Both the position numbers and the translations under genes were made by a program. Source: Trichuris trichiura (lineage: Eukaryota; Nematoda; Enoplea; Trichinellida; Trichuridae). Taken from it: a stretch of 64,000 nt of DNA. Shown here piece by piece: positions 25,001-38,100 of this stretch (the first letter of the stretch is position 1; each line of letters opens with the position of its first letter). The stretch spans positions 124,001-188,000 of the forward strand of contig JBAJFE010000008.1 of the NCBI GenBank assembly GCA_037903355.1. Direction: 5' to 3'. The notes under the pieces are model-generated. The model was not told the origin of the DNA and made no database searches. It saw only the letters and a program-made list of their open reading frames with translations.

Positions 25001-28000
25001 GTAGTAGTCAATTCCACTCTTCTTCGCGGACAAGGACGGTTAATCATAATGAACGAGCCACGTTTTCAACCAGCAAACCAACTAGTTATTCTTCAATGCG
25101 ACGCACGCAACTACTCCAACAGGCGCGGAATGAAAAGTACAGTCGGCATGCGCGATCGCCATCTATGGGTGCCAAAGGTAGGAAAAGTCGTAACAGCGCA
25201 TCTTGGCATAGTTAGGGTTGCAAGACTCTCGTCGGCGCTGGTGGTGATACTTGAAAGGCGAAAAACAATGGAAGCTAAAGAAAGGTGACCATCCGCCATC
25301 GAGCGCGCGAACGCATTCACTTTGTTGGATGGTCGGTTACAGAACTGGTTGACGTCACACTTGTATGCTGTTGAACCAGGAAACAAAGCGCTTACAGGTA
25401 TACGGCATTAAGCGACCGCGCTCCAAGTCAACTTCGAGCGGATATCCACCAGGACGACAAGATCAGTGAAAAACTTTATCGCTTCCAAGCGGACAACAAC
25501 AACAATACAACAACAACAACCAGCCGTACCGCCGTTTGAGGCAACTGGCTAATACAGTACAACTACGCAGTCAGGTACTAGTAAATGAAAAGTAGGTACA
25601 ACCAATATCTATTGTTCCACTTTCGCGGCTTGTTTTGCGCCCATTTACCGATCGTTTTCGCTTTTGCGTATAAAAATATTAAACCAGCCGACGCGAGGTT
25701 CAATATAGCAATCCACTTTGGACTAACAAAATTTTTTTAAGTTCCAATAAAAGTTGCAGAAATCAAAAAGAAAAAAACGGCGGACGTTTAGCATTTTTTC
25801 CCGCCCCTAAAATTGCTTAATTTTTGCGCTCGCACCGCCTAACGGTGCGAAGCTGGAATGGTTGAAAATTTTAAAAAGTCGAACGCGTCGACCGAAAGGG
25901 AAAAAAGTTGCGCGGCAAATGGGCGCGTTCCACTTTTGGGCGCCCCACTAACTAACCGAAAGCCGCATTGTTTGCCGCTGTTCGATTCGGCCGAAAAGCT
26001 GTCACCTTAATTATTGCCGGCGAGCGAAAGTTGCGATTCCGTTGCGGCAAAGACCGGCAACTACGACACATCGGGAATCGTGTCGCTTTTTGGATTCCGG
26101 TAAGCGATTTGACAACTTCAATGACGTGTTCAATTCTTGCGCAAGCGCTTATTGTTTTTAGACTGGGATAAACGAACAAACGTTACGAAGAAAAAAGAAA
26201 AACAAACGTTATCATCCAAAAAAGGTTAAACAAATGCGGGATAGCATTTTTTGCGTTGGAGTTAACCAAACGGATTGCCTTGCCTCCCAGTTCGGAGGAA
26301 ATAGATTTTTTCTAGCTCAGCATCAACACAGCTCCCTAATGCAATATGGAAGCGTTTTTCGTTTTTTAAAAATGCACGAAATGCTATGTGTTAGTTGTTT
26401 TATTCGAATAAATCCTAAAAGTTTTGTCTAACGCGTACGTTACTTAAGCAGGGTCGCATCAGCGCCCTTAGCGCCTATGCAACCTATAGTAAAGCAGTTT
26501 GCGAGTTTTGGGTTCACGCATACATGCTAAGTGACATTAGCCGTTACTGCTGTCGAAGTTAAGTCTATATCGTGTTTAACTTTACAGTTCAAGTTCGGAT
26601 TTCGTCTTTCCTTGATCCAACGAAGCTCGCTTTCAAAAAAGCAATATTTCCTTCATCTTTTTTCCCTTAGTCGGTTTAACGTAGTCGCGTGTTTTTAAAA
26701 TTAAAATCTGAACTATTTCAACCCTTATTTAGTGGCGTATTTTTTTGAAAAATGCGTATTCTGTTGAACCCAACACGGTAAGTGCAGATGGAAATCAGGT
26801 ACCCTTCCAATGGCAATGTCTTTTGGCAGCGTTGTTTAAAATCGTTAGCACAACTCTGCCTTTGAAAAGTTAGCTGCGTTTTTTAAACTTATTTGGCACG
26901 TTGCCAACATAGAGACCAGAATTAAACTTTTGTGGCTCTTTAAGCTGCAGTTTAAAATTTTTATTTTTTAGACAAGCTGGCCTTGTACCTTCCCGCCTTT
27001 GTATTCTGCTGTACAAGCTGAAGACAGAAACAGAAAGAGGGAGACTTGAGAGCTTAATTTTTTTTTGTTACTAAACAGCGTTCGCCAAAATCAGCAAGAA
27101 TAGAAATTAGCATACTGACTTTTTTCCTGAACAGATTTCTAGTTGACGCATTTCTGTAGCGTCTCCCTTCTGTAGTCGCGCATTAATTCTTGCTGCCGCA
27201 AGTTGAGATATTCATTTAAGACGAAAGTCAGTATCGGAATGCGATCTGCACTTGCAAAAGTATTCACATTAATATTTGGAAATATGTCGCAGCAAAGTTA
27301 TTTAATCCTGTCGCGCAAGAAGCTAAACATCCTTCTGGATTGGGTAAAACTTTTTTTGCATTTTCTCACTTACCCGCCCCGCTGCCATACTGTAAGCTTG
27401 CCAGTCTCCCATTTCACCCATATTTAAGCCCATGCCTAAACGTAAGTCTTATATTTCAGCTTATGCTTCCGTAAAAACAAAATGACATGACCGCCAAATT
27501 TGCCAATAAAGGTAGCAAAAGATTGTCGCATGCTTTTTAAAATGGAACCTGCATTTCATAGATGACGTTGCGGCTAAGCGACAACACCCATTAAAGCAGA
27601 TTTTACTTTAAAATAGCCGCGTAAATCCGAAAGCAAACCAAAAACATAAATCTTAGGCAGTCCATTTCGAGAAGTTTTTGTTTTAAAAAGTGCGCGGGTT
27701 ACCTTTTGAAAAACTGCTCATAGAACAATTAGCGCTGTTAGTTTTCCCGCAGTTCAAAATAGTACGACCACTTTCGTGCAATATTTTTTTTTACCGACGG
27801 TGCTGCCTCGCTCAAATTAATGCGCTTCAAATATTCATTGCGGCAGATTTTTATTCAATCATTATCATATGCTGTACGCTTGCTGAAAATTTTTTAGCGG
27901 TCATTTTTCTTGTCCGCTTTCGCTTTAAAATGCAAATAAGGCGTTGCAGCAATTTAAAGCCAAAAAAGTGTTCGCAGGTACATATAGAATAGTTTCGCTT

Positions 28001-28548
28001 AAAAAGAACCGTAAACTGTTCATGACTGCTGCCGGCATGTTCGCTGCACGCCAACCGTTAACAACGTGCATAAGATGGGGGGAAAAATAATTTCCAATTC
28101 ATTTTAGCCCATGACTTTAACACTTTCCCGCTCTTTGATAAGATGTTCATATTTTTCACCGTCCTGGAATAATGCGCATTCCGTCAAAGCTGATTTTGCG
28201 CGGGAAAACAGCGCCGGCGTTCTTACCCGCTTACCAGAACTTTCCTCGTCTTTGCGGAATCGATTTTCCAACACCTTATCTCTGCCATCAGAAGGGCAAA
28301 TATAGAAAACGTGCAAGATACAACCCGGCAGCCGTTGGTGAGCTTATCAGCGTCGTCAAAACAAGAAAACAACTTTTATCTAACGACTGTACGCAAATAG
28401 TTCGACGAGCTATTTGCATATGGTCGAAATTTGCTCAACGCACTCTCAGGGTTCAATTGCGGCATAGGTGGCGCTTTCTCGACCAGCATCCGTGCCGCTA
28501 GGCTTATTTGCATAAATTACTTTTTTAAAAATGTAGCATATGTTCTCG

Positions 28549-28702
28549 TGTTTCGATTGTTTCTTCTTACGGAATTCGTCCCGTTAACATACGCAACTTT
28601 TAGATAAGATTCCGTGGCTTTCAGGTCTGAAAGCCACGGAATCTTATCTAAAAGTTGCGTATGTTAACGGGGCGAATTCCGTAAGAGGAAACAGTCGAAA
28701 CA
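28549..28702 (+). repeat. Nearly perfect 76-bp inverted repeat (hairpin)
   Basis: The left arm 28549-28624 pairs with the right arm 28627-28702 with no bulge and a nominal 2-nt loop. I checked the pairs position by position. 73 of 76 are Watson-Crick. The three exceptions (28557 with 28694, 28564 with 28687, 28579 with 28672) are all T opposite G, so as + strand RNA they would be U.G wobbles. Pairing stops abruptly outside the arms. No target-site duplication is obvious. It lies about 620 bp upstream of the nuclear receptor start codon. It could be a young foldback element, a hairpin small-RNA precursor, or a recent inverted duplication. Confidence 0.9.
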
Positions 28703-29320
28703 GGAAATTATCTTTTTTTCTTTTCGCTTTACGCAATCGGTGCTTAAGCAGTTGATTGGAGTATAACTGTTAACTTTTGAACATCGTGGCAACGTTGGAG
28801 CCACGGGAGGAGGCGGGCGCGCAACGACCATAAACGGTAATGGTTCGTGTCCCCGATGGAGGAAAAAGCAGACGAAAACAACTCTGTCTGGAAAAAGCAG
28901 ACAACGGCTGGCCGACGAAAATAAGACGAAAACAAGACGCTTCCCCCGTAGGCGACATCTGTTTTTCAGGGCGATATGCCAACGTTCTTAGGGACGACTG
29001 GGCAAGTTGACCAATGGCCGATGATCTTGGACGCTTTACATGACTGGTCATTGGTAGATCTGAAGTATTTTTTTGACCCCATTTCCCTCCGGTCGGCAGC
29101 TCGGTTACGTAAGTGACCCAGACTGTTGGATCATGTCGGGTTCGTCTGACCCGTCCAGCGCGACGCTGTTTACCTGGCAGACACCAGTGCAAGAACGCGG
29201 GCTCGCCGAGAAGGTTGCTAACCCAACTGTTAGAGCCACACGGCTTCCCGCCATTGTTTAAGAAAAAAATTCGTACGCAATGTTACCGCCACTACGCCCT
29301 GGCCGGCTTCCGCTCATTCC

Positions 29321-31228
29321 ATGGTGAGCCCGGAACATCAAGACGGCGTCATTTCGCTTCAGGGTAGAGGAAGACCGAAGAGCAAATGTAAGTATACACC
29401 CTTTTTGTATTCTTTCGCCTTTCGGGGGAGCGAAGGGACCCCGATTTGCATATGCTCAACCTTACATTCAACATTTTGAACTGAGCTGACATTTTCGTCG
29501 ATGGAGTTGCAATAGTTGTCGGATATTTCCCCGCTTCGATCAGCAACATTTAACGAAGGTAATTTCCATTATGCAATGCAATTCAAGGCGGGAAGGACGC
29601 AACGCGCGCCAATGGCTTTTTCCAATTTTGACCGTAATGCGTCAACAGGTGCTTGCGCGCACGTTGCGCCAAGGGTCAGGACGCGGTTAGATCGAGCGCT
29701 AGCCAAGCAAAGTGAGGCCATTGTCCAAATATTGAGCCACGCAACGATGGTCAGCTTATTGTGCACTTAGGTGACCAGACAATGTTGCGTAATGGACCGT
29801 CATTAAGTTCGGCTGTTGGCCGTTCGGCTGTCTATTAAGTTCGCGCTGGCTTCCCGTGGAGCCATTGTCCATTCGGGCTAAGTGTGCCGAACGTAATCTC
29901 TACTTAAAAATTTTTTTAAGGCCAACCGTACGTGCCCAGTTACATGAATCTCACCAATGGGCCCGAGCCTTGCGTCGTCTGCGGTGACGCTGCAACCGGC
30001 TATCACTACCGATGCATGACATGCGAAGGGTGCAAGGTAGACACACTAAGCTCAATTATGCAAAATAGACTTCCTTTTAAAAGTCTCATATTTTTTTAAG
30101 GGTTTCTTCCGGCGAACCATCCAAAAGAATTTGCAATACGCCTGCAAAGGAAATGCCAAATGTATGATCGACAAAGTAACAAGAAATCACTGCCAAAAAT
30201 GTCGTTTCGACAAATGTGTTCAAGTCGGCATGGCTACCCAATGTAAAAGCGCCAACCAACCTGTGCCCCACTGACTTTGTCAACGTCTTTTTCTCCTTTT
30301 CAGTAGTGCTCAGCGAAAATGAACGACAGGCGAAACGACAGCTGATCGAAAGCAATCGCGAAAGAAGAAAGGTGCAATCCATAAGAGCTCAACTATGTTC
30401 CGGCGGGCTGTCCGAAAGTGAACGCAACTTCATCGATTCGCTGACTGTCATTTATGGCAATGGATTCAAGGTTGCCTCCATTGGCATTCTCTGCGCTCAT
30501 TCTCTTTTATCCATAAACTTTTGTTTACGCAGCGTTTTGAAAAGGATATCGATTCGGGAGATACAAACAACGAGGATATAAAAAGCAGCCAAGTCACTTC
30601 GTACATTCGTCAAATGGTCGCTTTTGCTCAAAAGATTCCGGGTTTTTCGCAGGTTGCTAAAACGCTCGTGCAAAGCTTATAACCAATCTTTTCTTCGACA
30701 GTTATGCGATCAGGACAAGTTTACGCTGTTGAAGAGTTACTGCTTCGAATTGGCCCTATTTCGACTTGCATGCAATTACGATTCGGATATTGACCAGCTG
30801 TTATTGCCAGCTGCTACCACACCAAATGGAGAAAATTTTAACCTGCTCGATTCCGTAATGGAATTCGCGGCTAGCATTGTTCGACTGTCGTTGGACGACT
30901 GCGAGTCCGCTCTTGCAGCCGTACTAATACTGTTGAATCCAGGTGGGAAAAGAAAATGCTTTTTTAAAAAAATTCCACGCCAACATCTGTTTGCGTTATT
31001 TAAGAGAAAGCCAAATTGGAACAACCGGACAAGGTCGAGGAGCTTCAGGATGTCTTCCTGTCGGCTCTACGCAACTACAACGCGGAGACGTATCCGAGCG
31101 AGGTTGTTCGCTGGCCAAAGATTTTGCTTCGACTAGCCGAGCTGCATTCGCTCTGCTGTTCGCACTATTCGGAATTTGCCACCGACTTCTTTTTAGCTTC
31201 ATGGAAGCACGGCACCGATCCAATCTGA
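29321..31228 (+). CDS. THR: Thyroid hormone receptor-like nuclear receptor (NR1A-type)
   Basis: Seven exons: 29321-29387, 29921-30036, 30101-30242, 30304-30470, 30533-30652, 30702-30942, 31005-31228, giving 358 residues with all phases consistent. Just before the DNA-binding domain lies YVPSYM, matching the YIPSYL of vertebrate thyroid hormone receptors. The two zinc fingers (about residues 40-105) read [20 protein letters not shown] and continue [17 protein letters not shown]. The P-box is EGCKG. The C-terminal extension [20 protein letters not shown] follows the TR pattern. A divergent ligand-binding domain follows, with [17 protein letters not shown] near helix 4/5. The protein ends soon after the helix 10/11 region ([10 protein letters not shown]) and no AF-2 helix resembling PLFLEVFE is visible. 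ATG 29321 is the start that fits the frame. An AATAAA lies 20 nt past the stop. It is expected to act as a DNA-binding transcription factor, and hormone binding is unproven. Confidence 0.9.
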
Positions 31229-31247
31229 ACTCTCCGCCTCGCTGTCA

Positions 31248-31253
31248 AATAAA
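31248..31253 (+). terminator. Polyadenylation signal AATAAA of the nuclear receptor gene
   Basis: A canonical AATAAA begins 20 nt after the receptor stop codon at 31226-31228. It supports the exon at 31005-31228 being the true last exon rather than a truncated one. Confidence 0.6.
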
Positions 31254-32145
31254 GCCGCAGCGTAGGCTACACTTTATTCCGCACGCACCCAAACATGTCA
31301 TGTTTCTTCTTCTTCTTCTCTTCGTATCTCCCTCTACTAGCCAGGCCTGCTGATTGTGCAACGTGTAGTATAAAAAGAGTGATTTATCGCTCTTCTTCAT
31401 TCATTGTTCATTAATGCAAAATTGTCCAGCTCGTCATCGTATTCACGCTTTACGCGCTACAGCTATTTGCTCTTGGCAACCAGACGTACCAGTAAAGCCT
31501 AAGAGACGGTATTCTTCTTCGCCTTCGAGAAGCAATAGCGCATGGAAAATTTGCATAACTTATTTTCAAAATAATATACCACAAAATCAGGTTGTAACCA
31601 TAAATCAACATGTCAGCAAGAGAGTAGTCACATGTACCTGCATTCAGTTTTCGTACGGTAGCTCGAAAAAGGACCCAACTTTTGCGGGAAGTTCAAAAGT
31701 TCCCCGAGGTAAACTTTTTTCATTCGCACTTTGCTTACTGCGGAACGAATCGGATGCCCGTAAAATTGCCATTGCCTGGTCCGAACTTAGGGCTAAACAA
31801 ACAGTGGGGCCAAAAGGCCAATGGACCCACGAAAGCGATGGCGTCAAAAGATGCCGCCCCGCGAATCGGCTATGTTTTACAAGTGGAATCGGTAGTTTTG
31901 CCGTAAGCAAAGAAATTCATCCATTCATTGAAGAACTATGGTGGTATAACTTTATTGAAGCCATTTCGGCTGCTGTATGCGCTTCTACTTTTGAACTTTC
32001 CTCTTTAGCTACGTAATTGGGAGATTATAGTACACGGATGACGTGACGGCAGTAAAGAGAGCTCGATAAGTAGACTTTGTTGTGCGTAAAAGGAAGAAAG
32101 GATATTCTAATTTGGGGGCGACGATGATTGGTCAACTTTTTGAAG
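31254..32145. other. Spacer between the convergent receptor and GCP3 genes
   Basis: The 3' ends of the two genes converge here. TTTATT at 31951-31956 reads AATAAA on the minus strand and would give GCP3 a 3' UTR of about 190 nt. A 200-codon + strand frame at 31414-32016 covers most of the spacer. It has no recognised domain and overlaps the presumed GCP3 3' UTR, so it is not called as a gene. An octamer element copy lies at 31548-31557. Confidence 0.5.
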
Positions 32146-35100
32146 TCACGCGGGACATTTTGAACAATACCAATTGGAAGAATCGATACTAAAAGAAAGG
32201 TATCGAAGATCGCTATCGCTCTCCTTTAAAAGCACTTGCAGGAAGTTGCTCGCGGCAATCTGAAAAGCGTTAAAATTGCATTTCCGAATACAGGAGAACA
32301 CCTAAACGAATAAAGTGCTTCCGAAAGCCCGAAAACCGTATTGCAACCAAGCGCGCGGCTAAGCATTGAATTAAGAAGGCTGTTACGTTACGTTTGCCCA
32401 TTTTTAAATTATTAATAATAAATATGAAAATTGTCTTACGTAATATTCCGTTTCTATCCAGCGTAACTGCGGTGCGAAGTTGCTTCTAACAGTATCGATA
32501 AGCTGTTCGCGACGCTTAGTTGCAAGCAGATTTTCTTCGTCATTCACCGACCACAAACCCTAAGCGAAACAAAAATGCATAATTCCAAAAAGCCATAAGC
32601 GACTTTGGAGACTTACGGCGTTGAGCCGAAGCTGCTCCATGATCTCGTCGGCAGTAATTTGGGCCAATTCAGTTTCCAGAAGATCGTCAAAACTATTCGA
32701 CGCGTCAATCAGCTCAAAAACGACATCCAGTATAGTACGCAAATGGACCCGAAGAGACTAAACAAAGTTGAATGGAAAAAATCATATTTAACGACCAACA
32801 GCGACGGTTATGTACCAACTTCTCTCTGGAAAGAAACAACTTGTCCGTAATCCAACTTAGGAAACTGCGATGGGCGCTGACAACACAGTCAAAGTCTGAT
32901 GCGCTATTGAACTTGCCGAAAAATTCAATGGACGCTCTTTCAATTACCTAAAAGGAAAGTAGTTAGAAAACAATCAAATGACGTCACTTTATATTGTTAC
33001 GTCAATGAAAGCGTAATAAACTAGCTGCTTGACAAAGTTCGTCACGCTAAAGTAGAGCAACGACAAACGACGATGCAACGGAAGAATTTCTGAAAGAACA
33101 CTACTTTTACAGTCATTAAAACATTGCAATAACGGAGGAAGAAACGATCTAACCAGGTAAAGTTGATAGATGCAACTGAATTCTCGAATGCTTGTACACC
33201 AATTGATACATCAAGTAGTCGGCGTGACGTAATCGCCATAGGAAAAGAAACAGTCGTTTATAATCGAGCGGCGCTCCAGGATCAAGTACCTAAAAGGATA
33301 ACAGCATTATGGAATGTTGAAAATTCATACGCGCGGCTTAACAAAAAAAGCGCATTTTTTATGAACTCCATAAGGAGCAATCGTACTCGAAACAACCTCT
33401 GACCATTATACAGTAAGGATGCTTGAAAACTATTCAATTTTAAAAAGTAAAAAGCTTCGCAACAGCAAGCCGATTACCCCCGCGCAGAGGTTAATTACCA
33501 TTCAAGCAATAAGCTCATAAGAGAAACAGTAAACTCATTCATAAAAGTCTGTTGCTGTTTTGAAAGCGAACATCCGGTTCAGCTCGCAACCTAACCGACG
33601 CTAATTTCAACTGGTTGGCCGAACGCAGTTCCAAAGCGAAAAATTACTAATCAAAAGAACAACTTGAAAACAATAAAATGCAATGTCTTTTCTTTGTCTT
33701 GGAAACGATTAGTTGAGTCTAACTTACCGCGCGTTTAAAAATATCCGCGATTTGGCAGCTACGAAGAACCGAATAGCCAAAAGGCAAAAGGCTTTCTCAA
33801 ATCCGATACAATTTGACCTCATTATTCGAACTACACCGGCCAAAGATAGCGAAAAATTTACATAGTGGAGCTAATCGATTTGCAGGTATCATGCCTACAG
33901 TAATATAGTCGAATGTTTAAATATCAGACGTTTAAAAAACAGTCCGACTGGGCGTAGCGAATAACGTTTGTAGATCTGATTTGAAAAAAAAACAGACTAA
34001 CAGTGGCGAAAAGTACAACAGAAAACTACATCAGCAACGAGTTCAAGATTTTTTAAAACTGTTTGCAAAACCTGTTCTCGTAGCGCTTTTCAGGCTTAAA
34101 AAGCAACAGCAACGCGCGGTTAGCGTGTCGGGAAAAAAATAAATCATATCATGGGACCTGAAGGTCATTTATTCATACTGTAACTCTAAGGGCAAAAGCC
34201 AACTCAGCAAAAGCGCGAAACGTTGCCGCGCGCTTCATACCATCAATTTTTAATGATATTTTTTGTCTTGCGGGTGCACTAAAATTAACTTTTAACAAAG
34301 AAAAGCGTTATCTGTTCGAATTTGCCTCTTCCGTCTTTGAAGTGCCTTTTTTTATCCTACTTTCAACATCTCAATCCTACCTTCCGTTAGCGACGAATCA
34401 GCTTCGGAAGACACCGCTCAACGCAAAAAGCAGAAAACTGAAAGCATTGTTTTTCGGTGCAGGTAATAAAAATTACTTAGAAACCTGAGCATCCGAAACG
34501 CAGTACTGTAGATATAAAAAAAGTCTAAAATAATGCTTTTTCGCTTTTATTTATTGTCTTTTCTCTCTGTCTTATTTTTTATTTTTCTATTAGCGTTTAT
34601 TTAATCCTTCCCTCTCAGTCTATCTTCATTATTTTTTCTTCTTTCAGATGATTTAAGTTGTCTTTTACTTTACCCTACGTCTTTTGCCCATTTTTAAATA
34701 GTCATTGTATTCTTTGAACTTTTTAAGTTAAGAAAAAAAAGCAATAATCCTTGCCTTCCATCAACGCATTACTGTTGGCCCGGACGGCGTCCGGTTAGCA
34801 ATTGAACATGACAAAAAGCTTAAACTTTTACAAGCACTCTGAGGCAGTATTTAGCTTAGCTTACCGTGTATATTGGTTTTGGGACTTTGTAAGTGATAAT
34901 AACACCATCGTAAGTCTTTCGACTGCATTGAAAGTCCGGCAGTTCGACAATGAGCCAATCGTTCATACGGGCAGCGATATCCGCTTCGTAGCATTCGCGT
35001 AAAGACACTTTGACGAATGAAGACAACTGTATAATGGAAGCTTCGGGCAGCGGCTTCTCCAATTCGGTCCTATATTCAAATAGTTTCATTGCTACGAAAT

Positions 35101-38100
35101 ACAATGAATCGCAAAGCAGCAAGCATACCGCGCCGATATTATGAAAGCCGTAAAGAAGTCGCCTCTACCGAGCAAAATGACTTTTTTGACTACCTGCAAA
35201 CATTATTGCATCCAAATTCAACGAACAGCAAACACCTTATCGCAGCTTACATTCATAAAAAAGCCAAAGTCAAAAGTTGAGCTCATTATCTCAAGCACAA
35301 CGGCGCTGACGCGAACACACGCTTCCTTTACGCAACGCGCGAACGCATTCGACTCCGGTTGTTGAAACATATGCGTTGCTGAAACAACGAAAAGTTGAAT
35401 GGAAACAAGTAGACGTCCATCATATCAACGAACGGCTCATTTCTTCCAACAGATGGCGCTGTTTTTCGAAGGCGGGAATGTCTTCAAAGTGCGAACAGAT
35501 ATTTCGCACGTAGATTATTGACTTTCCAACAAGAAGAACCTAAAACAAAAAGTACAAAGTAGATCAATGCTAAAAGCCGACGAGCCAGCAATGCCTTCTT
35601 TGCAAATTCGTAGCTGATGAAGCAAGGCAGCAATGCTTTGTCAATGACGTACATTTCGCTCCACGGTGTACGGTCGGTGCATTGAGGAGTTTTTTGAATG
35701 AAAAACTGATTTAAAAAAAAGAGAACAAGCCAAAATAAGAAAGCTCATTGTTTAGCGAAACCTACATCGTCGCTCGGTGAATCGAAGGCGCCCACGAACA
35801 TCCAATCGACAATTAGTCGCTTCAACATAGAACACATTGCGACCAACGTGTACTGAGCAATTTTTTTCATTTCGGGATCTCTTGTATGCATCATAACGTA
35901 CGCTTGCGATATTAGAACACCACTGTCTGAAATACAAGCGCTGAGGAGCTTTGGTACTTTTTTTTAATGAAAAAAATTTAAATAAAATTCCCGCCATGCA
36001 TGACTTGTCAAATTCAAGCAAGCGTAGGCGTCAACCGCCAACTCACCAACATTGGTTAAGTCAACCAAACTTGACAAAGCATACAGCGTATCTTTCATTG
36101 GCCAGAGCATAAGTTCAACTTCCTCAAAGAGGAGTCCAATTTCGTTAAGCACACTTTCTTCATTGAAATATTCACTCTTCTCTTTCCACTAAGCGAGTAC
36201 GAAGAAGAAAAAGAAGAATAAATAGACGCGTCCTGATGTTGACAACAACAACAATTACTTCAGACTCCATTTTGACCAAGATTTCCAAATAGGAGTTCAA
36301 TTCTTGTCGAATAGCGCAGTCCAGAGACTGCAACATTGTTAAAAGGTTATCAATGAAACAGCGAATGAAAAATGCGTACTCTCGTGTAGGCGCCATGCCA
36401 GGTGGCGTAGTGAACTTCGTCGCAAAACGAAGACAACTTCAGGTATTTTATAGCGTACCAAGACAGTTTTCTCAAAATCGCTTTCACGAAGGACGGCATT
36501 TCAATCTTAAAAATAATACAACACTATAGATAGCAAAAACCCAAAAAAAGAAAGACGTACCAGCGAACAAAACTTTAGCCCATTCAGCGTGTCCACCGTC
36601 ATTGAACAAGTTTTTATTCCCTGCAGCATCAAAATGCAATCATGTACAATTGATTGGTATGTCATCTTCCGCCATCCTTCAAAGAAAAACATTTGACAAC
36701 GCGGAAATGTCATTTTCAAATTTAATCGGCGCTACAACAATTCGCCAGTCGGGAAAAAAAGCTTTCATTCAAAGTGGCCGGTACGAATTTTAAAATATGA
36801 CGTCATTAAGGTGTAGCGGAGCTGCACCTGCTTATCTTAGGTACTGTACATAGGTGAGTTGACGTCGTTATTGCTATTGCTTTCGTCTCGGTCGTATTAA
36901 ACGGTTATGACGAGATTGTTGGCCCGCTACACAGGCAAGCTGAGGGAGATAACATGAAAGTGAGAAGAAGATGATAAATGAAAAAAATTGGCCACAATTG
37001 GACTTTGCCGCGAATGGAAAACTGTAAGGATTTGAATGTACCCTACCTTCACTTCTGCTGCTGTAACGAGGTTCAACCGAAATGGAATCATCGAATACTG
37101 AGCTGAAAAACAATCTGTCAAATTTGCATAAGTAGGAAACACAATCGCTCGGATTGCTTTGTTCGAAGAAACATTTGGACGAAATTTTAAGGATTATAAA
37201 GGAAATTCATGCACTAGAATTTAAAAGAAAATAAGTGTTTACTGAAAGTGTACCAACAATGAAAAGAAACGTAAACAAGAAGAGCACCACCACCTTTCGT
37301 CCTTTGCGGTGTAAAATGACTCCGAATCTCTGAGGCAAAATTCGCTCCATCATAATGTTTATTATAATTGTCTTGACGAACCTTAATTCCGAGTCCTCTT
37401 TTGGCAGTAGAGGGCAGTTTAACGACATCAACGGTCGCTCCGTAGACATTACCTCCTAAAAGACGTTATATGATATTATACTTTCCAAACATGGTCATTT
37501 TAAGACGTAAGCGACTTTTTTTTCATTTCGACTTAATCGCTCAAACATTGAAGCAACCTTAGCATATACAAACTAGAAAAAACCTGCGTACCAACTTTCC
37601 CAACCGAAGGAGAAAGCGCACAATTTCAGCCGTGAAGTTGGACGAAGCCTACGGTGGAAACTTGGTAAGAAAGTGGAGACGAACCAAATTGCTTCAGCTT
37701 ACCGACTGCTGCAACGATTCCCAAATTTCGTCCAATTTTTTCGCCATCGCTTCGCGACCAAAGGAAGACACTTGGCGGGAAAAAACATGTAAGCCGAAAA
37801 AGCGCGCTCAAACGAAAAAAATAACACGTACGACCCTTGCGAACATTCTCCATCATCCGCTCGGTCTTGTCAACGTAGGAACGGCTCAATAAATTGCTGC
37901 AACGAAGCAAATCGCCGTTTAGCGCGAAAGAAACTAAAATTTTTAACCAAACCAAACGCAGGAGCGGTGCAAAAAATTTTCAATAAGAAAACACATTGTT
38001 AAAGCAAAAAATTTTTTCAAGAAAACAAATGAAACTTGCGCTACCTGCTTGTCATTAGCGAAACAGTAGAGAGATGAACCTGCGAACACGATTATGAATA

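Larger units (their letters stand above)
18964..28548. other. Repeat-rich, gene-poor region upstream of LARP4
   Basis: No gene could be supported over this roughly 9.6 kb. It is dense in simple repeats: (TTG)n at 19032-19067, (AGC)n at 20227-20262 and 20497-20543, CAT/ATG runs near 21270-21330, GA at 21991-22020, CT near 22100-22120, and CG near 22797, 23758 and 24017-24033. Its left end should hold the LARP4 promoter. The longest unexplained frame is 23578-24078 on the minus strand (166 codons, starts with ATG), but it includes translated CG repeat (ARARAR) and has no domain. From about 25.7 to 28.5 kb the composition becomes AT-richer with nothing recognisable. Confidence 0.5.

Noticed and set aside
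6700..25290. Weak resemblance between segments near 6710-6830 and 25165-25290 (TGGGTGCC...AAAAGTC-like words, similar translated WVPK...RVA.LS pattern)
   Set aside because: Similarity is patchy and not extendable by eye. It could be a decayed interspersed repeat but is not strong enough to call without an alignment search.
31414..32016. A 200-codon + strand frame between the receptor and GCP3
   Set aside because: It has no domain, lies across the presumed GCP3 3' UTR with its minus-sense AATAAA at 31951, and a frame of this length is not improbable in 64 kb.
33290..34864. Possible extra GCP3 exons in the longest intron
   Set aside because: The flanking exons join in phase with continuous family homology (PIYT|VLDPG), so nothing is missing from the protein.
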